Assembly (NCBI GenBank): GCA_031546845.1 | Contig: JAVBJT010000008.1 | Location: 1-56,830 of the forward strand | DNA: 56,830 nucleotides | Source of the DNA: Azoarcus sp031546845 | GTDB taxonomy: Bacteria; Pseudomonadota; Gammaproteobacteria; Burkholderiales; Rhodocyclaceae | Direction of reading: 5' to 3' | Shown here: positions 51,968 through 56,830 of the stretch, in pieces | Layout of the letters: each line of letters begins with the position of its first letter | Numbering within the stretch: position 1 is the stretch's first letter | The notes under the pieces: generated by a model | Database searches by the model: none | What the model was told of the DNA's origin: nothing | Seen by the model: only the letters and a program-made list of their open reading frames with translations | Position numbers and translations under genes: made by a program

Positions 51968-54526
51968 ATGGGGGATGATTTGCCTGGGACGGTTTTGAAA
52001 ACGCGGATGCGCTTGATTCCGCTGCTGTTGTGCTGGATGTCCGGCACAGCCGCGGCGGCCGCAATGCCGCCCCTGGTTGTTTCCCCGGATCTCGTGCACG
52101 GTGGCAAGGTCGCCACGCCCACGCAGCCGGCCAAGTCCGCCAAGCCGGACGTTGCGCGCGAGGGCAGCGCCGCTGCCGCTTCGGGCACGCCGTCCGCGCC
52201 GGCAAGTGCCGCCGTGGCGCTGCCGGTTGCACCGCAGGAAGAAGAAGGCGGAGGGGGCGCGAAGACGGCGCCCGCCGCGCAGCAGCCGGCTTCCGCGCCG
52301 GCCCCGCGCGCCGCGCCTGCGCCCGCTCCGGCGCCGAATGCCGCCGCGCCGGCCGAAACGAAGACGAAGACGGGCACCGAGGTGCGCGCGCTACGGATTC
52401 GCGGCACGCGCGCGGTGAAGCTGGTGGCCGAGGGGGACGCCGAACTGGAGCGCGGCGATATTCTGCTGACGGCCGACGAGCTGACGTACCGCGAACCCGT
52501 CGACGAGGCGCAGGCCGAGGGCAACGTGCGCTTGCGCCAGGGCCAGGACGAGATGTCCGGTCCGTCGGCCACGCTGATCGTGGGGGATCGCGTCGGCGAT
52601 TTCCAGTCGCCGGTCTACCGCATAAAGCGTCAGCGTCCGCCGCTGGAGCCGGGCGGCGAGCCGCGCACGACCTCTGGCGGCGGCAGTGCCGATGTGATGC
52701 ATTTCGAGGGCGAGAACCAATACCGCCTGGAAAACGCGACATGGTCCACGTGCCAGGCCGACGATCCGGACTGGTACCTCAAGGCGCGCGATCTCGATCT
52801 CGATTACGACCGCGAGATCGGCACCGCCCGCGATGGCGTGTTGATGTTCAAGGATGTGCCGATGTTCTGGTCGCCGTGGGCGGAGTTTCCGCTCAACGGC
52901 CAGCGCCAGTCCGGTTTGCTGGCGCCGACCTTCGGTTCGTCGAACAAGACCGGTTTCGACCTCACCGTGCCTTATTACTGGAACATTGCGCCGAACTACG
53001 ATGCCACCATCGCGCCTCGCTACATGAGCCGCCGCGGCATGCAGGTGGGCGGGGAGATCCGCTATCTGGGCGAGACTTACCGGGGCGACAGCCGGGTCGA
53101 ATGGCTGCCGCGCGACAATGTGACCGGCGAGGAACGCACGCTCGGCGCGTGGCAGCACGTGCAGCAGATCACCCCGACGCTGGTGGGTTCGTTCGACCTC
53201 AATGGCGTTTCCGACGACGAATATTTCGAGGACCTGAGCACCCGCGTGTCGGTGGCCTCGCGCGTGAATCTGCTGCGCGAAGGGCGGCTGACCTATGTCG
53301 GGGGCGGCTGGTGGTCGGCGTCGGCCTTGGTGCAGAGCTATCAGACGCTCAATCCCGATCCGCAGTATCCGGCCGTCACGCCTTACCGTCGCCTGCCGCA
53401 ACTGCTGTGGCAGGGCGCGCATCCTTATCTGCCGGGCGGGCTCAGCTTTGCGATGCAGAGCGAATACGTCCGCTTTGCTCACCCGGACGCCTTCTACCCC
53501 GATGCCACGCGCGTTATGTTCTACCCCACGCTGGCGCTGCCGTTCCAGCAGGCCGGTTACTACATCACGCCCAAGGTCGGTTTCAACCAGACTTACTACG
53601 ATCTCGAACAGCCCTTGCCCGGCGGGCGCGAATCGATCACACGCTCGGTGCCCATCTTCTCCGTCGATGCCGGCATGACCTTCGAGCGTGAAACCAATCT
53701 GTTCGGCAACGATTACGTGCAGACGCTGGAGCCGCGCGTGTATTACCTGAACGTGCCGTATCGCCGTCAGGACGATATTCCGGTGTTCGATTCCAGCCGC
53801 TTCGACTTCGGCTTCGCGCAGATTTTTTCCGACAATCTGTATAGCGGCAACGACCGTATCGCCGATGCCAATCAGTTGACCGCCGCGGTCACGACGCGCC
53901 TGATCGACCCCACCAGCGGGGCCGAGCGCATTCGCGCGCTCATCGGACAGCGTTATTACTTCGAGGATCAGCGCGTCACGCTCAACCAGCTTGGCCGCGC
54001 GCCGGTGGAGGCACCGCGCACCGGGCGCAGCGCCGACATTCTTGCCGGCTTCAGCGGACGGCTAGGGCGGGAAAATTCGATTGAATCTCTGTTGCAGTAC
54101 AACCCGCGCGACGATTGGACGCAGCGCTTCAACATCGTCTATCGCTATCAGCCCGAGTTCGCCAAGTCGTTCAATATCGGCTACCGCTACGTCCGCGATA
54201 CCTTGAGAGATGTGGATGTGTCCGGGCAGTGGCCGCTTGGTGGCGGCTGGTATGGTGTTACCCGGCTTGCCCAGTCGCTGAAGGACAATCGCTTGACCGA
54301 GGCCGTCGCCGGGCTGGAATACGACGGCGGCTGCTGGGTGTTCCGCACCGCCTTCCACCGCTTTGCCACCACGGCGGAAGACACCACCAAGGCTTTCTTC
54401 ATCCAGCTCGAACTCAACGACCTCGCCAGCATCGGCACCAACCCGGTCAACCTCATCAAGCGCAGTGTTCCGGGCTATGGCAAGATCAACGACCCCAGCG
54501 CGGACCGCGTTTTCGGTTACGACTGA
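51968..54526 (+). CDS. lptD: LPS assembly outer-membrane protein LptD
   Basis: Outer-membrane barrel that, with LptE, places lipopolysaccharide in the outer leaflet. 852 aa from 51968; the ATG at 52007 (MRLIPLLLCWMSGTAAAAA) makes a cleaner signal peptide and may be the true start. Residues about 30-130 are an unusually long Ala/Pro-rich linker, followed by the periplasmic OstA/LptA-like jellyroll (VKLVAEGDAELERGDILLTADELTYREPVDEAQAEGNVRL) and the barrel (ENATWSTCQADDPDWYLKARDLDLDYD..., VGNDYVQTLEPRVYYLNVPYRRQDD). Heads lptD-surA-pdxA. Confidence 0.96.
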   Translation: MGDDLPGTVLKTRMRLIPLLLCWMSGTAAAAAMPPLVVSPDLVHGGKVATPTQPAKSAKPDVAREGSAAAASGTPSAPASAAVALPVAPQEEEGGGGAKTAPAAQQPASAPAPRAAPAPAPAPNAAAPAETKTKTGTEVRALRIRGTRAVKLVAEGDAELERGDILLTADELTYREPVDEAQAEGNVRLRQGQDEMSGPSATLIVGDRVGDFQSPVYRIKRQRPPLEPGGEPRTTSGGGSADVMHFEGENQYRLENATWSTCQADDPDWYLKARDLDLDYDREIGTARDGVLMFKDVPMFWSPWAEFPLNGQRQSGLLAPTFGSSNKTGFDLTVPYYWNIAPNYDATIAPRYMSRRGMQVGGEIRYLGETYRGDSRVEWLPRDNVTGEERTLGAWQHVQQITPTLVGSFDLNGVSDDEYFEDLSTRVSVASRVNLLREGRLTYVGGGWWSASALVQSYQTLNPDPQYPAVTPYRRLPQLLWQGAHPYLPGGLSFAMQSEYVRFAHPDAFYPDATRVMFYPTLALPFQQAGYYITPKVGFNQTYYDLEQPLPGGRESITRSVPIFSVDAGMTFERETNLFGNDYVQTLEPRVYYLNVPYRRQDDIPVFDSSRFDFGFAQIFSDNLYSGNDRIADANQLTAAVTTRLIDPTSGAERIRALIGQRYYFEDQRVTLNQLGRAPVEAPRTGRSADILAGFSGRLGRENSIESLLQYNPRDDWTQRFNIVYRYQPEFAKSFNIGYRYVRDTLRDVDVSGQWPLGGGWYGVTRLAQSLKDNRLTEAVAGLEYDGGCWVFRTAFHRFATTAEDTTKAFFIQLELNDLASIGTNPVNLIKRSVPGYGKINDPSADRVFGYD

Positions 54527-54593
54527 TGCTCGCGCGGTTTTTCCCCCGTTTTCACTCCGGTTTCCCCCCGGTTTTTTCTGTTTCTGAGACACC

Positions 54594-55913
54594 ATGAATC
54601 CATTTCTGCCACGCGCCCGATCCTTGCTCGTTGCCGGCCTGCTGTCCTGCGCGGCGTCCATTCCGCATGCCGCCGCCGCAGCGACGTCGGTCGAAGTGGA
54701 CCGCATCATCGCGGTAGTGAATACCGAGGTCATCACGGCCAAGCAGTTGCGCGAGCGGATCGAGCAGATCAAGCGCCAGATCAAGCGCCAGAACGTGCAG
54801 ATGCCGTCCGACGACGTGCTCGAACGGCAGATTCTCGAACGGCTTGTCGTCGAGCGTGCCCAGATCCAGTTCGCCAGGGAAACATCGCTGCGCATCGACG
54901 ACGGCACGCTCGACCGCGCGATTACGCGCATTGCCGAGAACAATCGCCTGTCGCAGGCCGATCTGCGTGCCACGCTTGAGCGCGATGGTGTGTCGTGGAA
55001 ACGTTTCCGCGAGGAGATCCGCACCGAACTGTTGCTGAACCGCCTGCGCGAGCGCGAGATCGAGAACAAGATCGTCGTTACCGACGCGGAAGTCGATAAT
55101 TTCCTCGCCAACAACCCCGACGCTTTTTCCGGCATCGAGTATGACGTAGCCCATATTCTGCTGCGCGCGCCCGAGAATGCGACGCCGGAGCAGATCAGCA
55201 AGCTGCGCGAGCGCGCCAACAAGGTGCTGGCCCGCCTGAACGCGGGCGAGGATTTCGCCCGTGTTGCCGCCGAAACGTCCGATGCGCCCGACGGCATCAA
55301 CGGCGGCAGCCTCGGCTGGCGTCAGCGCGACCGCCTGCCCGCGCTGTTCATCGAAGCGCTGCGCCCGCTCAAGCCCGGCCAGATTTCGCAGCCGATGCGC
55401 AGCGCCGCGGGGTTGCACATCGTCAAGCTGCTCGACACGCGCGGCGGTGCCAGCGACGGGCCGAAGCAGCTCGAACAGACGCGCGCGCGTCACATCCTTA
55501 TTAAAACGTCGGAAGTGCTTTCCGACGCCGAGGCTGAAAGCCGCTTGCTCGCCTTGCGCGAACGGGCCATGAACGGCACGGATTTCGCCGAACTGGCCAA
55601 GGCTAACTCCGCCGATCTGTCCGCCGCCAAGGGCGGCGACCTGGGCTGGGTCAATCCGGGCGATACCGTGCCCGAGTTCGAGCGCGCCATGGCTGCGCTC
55701 AAACCCGGTGAAGTCAGTGCGCCGGTGCGCTCCCCCTTCGGCTGGCACTTGATCCAGGTGCAGGAGCGCCGTATGCAGGACGTGACCGACGAGCGCAAGC
55801 GTAACGCCGCCCGCGCCATTTTGCGCGAGCGCAAATCCGACGACGCCTACGAGGACTGGCTACGCCAACTGCGCGACAGCGCCTACGTCGAATATCGTCT
55901 GGATCGGGAGTAG
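54594..55913 (+). CDS. surA: periplasmic chaperone / peptidyl-prolyl isomerase SurA
   Basis: Escorts outer-membrane proteins, including LptD, across the periplasm. 439 aa: signal peptide MNPFLPRARSLLVAGLLSCAASIPHAAAAA, N-terminal SurA domain (VDRIIAVVNTEVITAKQLRERIEQIK), two parvulin domains (about residues 180-285, VAHILLRAP...GSLGWRQRD; about 295-400, RHILIKTSE...GDLGWVNPGDTVPEFERAM) and a C-terminal helix. Located 67 nt after lptD; the pairing with its main client is a common conserved arrangement. Confidence 0.98.
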   Translation: MNPFLPRARSLLVAGLLSCAASIPHAAAAATSVEVDRIIAVVNTEVITAKQLRERIEQIKRQIKRQNVQMPSDDVLERQILERLVVERAQIQFARETSLRIDDGTLDRAITRIAENNRLSQADLRATLERDGVSWKRFREEIRTELLLNRLREREIENKIVVTDAEVDNFLANNPDAFSGIEYDVAHILLRAPENATPEQISKLRERANKVLARLNAGEDFARVAAETSDAPDGINGGSLGWRQRDRLPALFIEALRPLKPGQISQPMRSAAGLHIVKLLDTRGGASDGPKQLEQTRARHILIKTSEVLSDAEAESRLLALRERAMNGTDFAELAKANSADLSAAKGGDLGWVNPGDTVPEFERAMAALKPGEVSAPVRSPFGWHLIQVQERRMQDVTDERKRNAARAILRERKSDDAYEDWLRQLRDSAYVEYRLDRE

Positions 55914-55960
55914 GCTTTCTCCGCACAGACTGCCTGTCCGCGCGGACCCTTCAACGTTTT

Positions 55961-56830
55961 ATGCCGACCATCAACGACAATCCGCCGATAACCCTCGCCG
56001 TCACCAGCGGCGAGCCGGCCGGCATCGGTCCCGAACTGTGCGGCCGGCTGGCGGAGCGAGCGTGGCCGTTCCGGTTGGTGGTGCTGGGCGATATCGGCTT
56101 GATCGGCGAGCGACTTGCCGGCATCGGCTCCGCCGTGACCGTTCGCCCTTATGCGCGGGAGCAGGCCGTCCAGCTTGGCGTACTCGACGTGCAGCACATT
56201 CCACTGGCCGCGCCGGTGCGGGCGGGCGTGGTCGATCCGGCCAATGCGCGTTATGTGCTCGATCTGCTCGACCGTGCGCTCGCCGGCTGCGAGCGTGGCG
56301 AGTTCGCCGGCATGGTCACCGCGCCGGTGCATAAGGGCGTGATCTGCGAGGCCGGTATCGCCTTTTCCGGTCATACCGAATACCTTGCCGATAAAACCGG
56401 CACGCCGCGCGTGGTGATGATGCTGGTGGGTGGCGGTCTGCGCGTTGCGCTGGCGACTACACATCTGCCGCTTTCCGCCGTGTCGGCGGCGATCACACCG
56501 GCGCTGCTGGAGCAGACTTTGCGCATTCTGCACGGCGATCTTGCCGGCCGTTTCGGTATTGTCGTGCCGCGCATCCTCGTTGCCGGCCTCAACCCGCACG
56601 CGGGCGAGGGCGGCCATATGGGGCGCGAGGAGATCGATGTGATCGCGCCCGTGCTCGACAAGTTGCGCGCCGAAGGCATGTGCTTGGCTGGCCCGCTGCC
56701 GGCCGATACGCTGTTCGTGCCGCATACGCTGGAGCAGGGCGACGCGGTGCTGGCGATGTATCACGACCAGGGCTTGCCGGTGCTCAAGCACGCGAGTTTC
56801 GGCGGCGGGGTGAATGTGACGCTCGGCCTG
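55961..56830 (+). CDS. pdxA: 4-hydroxythreonine-4-phosphate dehydrogenase (3' end outside window)
   Basis: NAD-dependent enzyme of pyridoxal-phosphate synthesis. The frame runs from the ATG at 55961 to the window end, 290 codons of about 330. Motifs: LAVTSGEPAGIGPEL at the start, GMVTAPVHKGVICEAGIAFSGHTEYLA, LNPHAGEGGHMGREE with metal-binding His, and MYHDQGLPVLKH. Follows surA by 47 nt, the usual order in proteobacteria (often with ksgA next). Confidence 0.97.
   Translation, partial: MPTINDNPPITLAVTSGEPAGIGPELCGRLAERAWPFRLVVLGDIGLIGERLAGIGSAVTVRPYAREQAVQLGVLDVQHIPLAAPVRAGVVDPANARYVLDLLDRALAGCERGEFAGMVTAPVHKGVICEAGIAFSGHTEYLADKTGTPRVVMMLVGGGLRVALATTHLPLSAVSAAITPALLEQTLRILHGDLAGRFGIVVPRILVAGLNPHAGEGGHMGREEIDVIAPVLDKLRAEGMCLAGPLPADTLFVPHTLEQGDAVLAMYHDQGLPVLKHASFGGGVNVTLGL

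Overview
ORGANISM. The window is GC-rich, densely coded chromosomal DNA of a Gram-negative bacterium, most likely a betaproteobacterium (Rhodocyclales/Nitrosomonadales-like; genus not resolvable by eye). Reasons: petABC followed by sspA-sspB; dusB-fis-purH-purD-hemF; lptD-surA-pdxA divergent from amgK-murU; a groESL operon carrying both a CIRCE element and a sigma-32 promoter; and ubiquinone-type respiration. No rRNA, tRNA or CRISPR was seen. LAYOUT. 1-3 kb: isocitrate lyase (aceA, cut by the window edge) with a palindromic operator and a small coupled leader ORF, then a catalase. 3.3-6.2 kb: dnaX-ybaB-recR. 6.4-10.4 kb: cytochrome bc1 genes petABC, then sspA-sspB. 10.5-15.3 kb: hemerythrin, D-amino-acid dehydrogenase, fructose-1,6-bisphosphatase and an orphan tamA. 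15.4-22.7 kb: a NAD salvage operon on the minus strand (pncA-pncB-nadE-nadM/Nudix-pnuC-nadR) with its NrtR repressor gene upstream and three palindromic operators in the two promoters. 22.9-25 kb: groES-groEL. 25.3-27.5 kb: TctD/TctE-like two-component pair. 27.5-30.8 kb: minus-strand operon of a CPA2 antiporter, a GCS2-type carboxylate-amine ligase and a class-I glutamine amidotransferase. 30.9-32.6 kb: csgG-DUF4810-DUF799 lipoprotein operon. 32.8-35 kb: a secreted hypothetical and a TetR/quinone-reductase divergent pair. ACCESSORY ISLAND. 35.4-40.9 kb holds an orphan PAAR-like Rhs polymorphic toxin with a C-terminal domain I do not recognise, an AT-rich secreted putative immunity gene, a DUF2283 gene and the 3' stump of an IS256-family element abutting hemF. 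40.9-46.2 kb: dusB-fis-purH-purD-hemF operon (minus). 46.5-51.9 kb: an unrecognised 193-aa protein, then ubiH-pepP and murU-amgK. 52-56.8 kb: lptD-surA-pdxA (outer-membrane biogenesis and vitamin B6; pdxA cut by the window end). HOW THE GENES WORK TOGETHER. The clearest self-contained system is NAD salvage: uptake of nicotinamide riboside (PnuC), its phosphorylation and adenylylation (NadR), direct NMN adenylylation (NadM), nicotinamide deamidation (PncA), nicotinate phosphoribosylation (PncB) and final amidation (NadE), all apparently repressed by NrtR. The most novel candidates are the Rhs toxin/periplasmic immunity pair, the leader ORF at aceA, a possible -1 slip site in dnaX, and the antiporter/ligase/amidotransferase operon.
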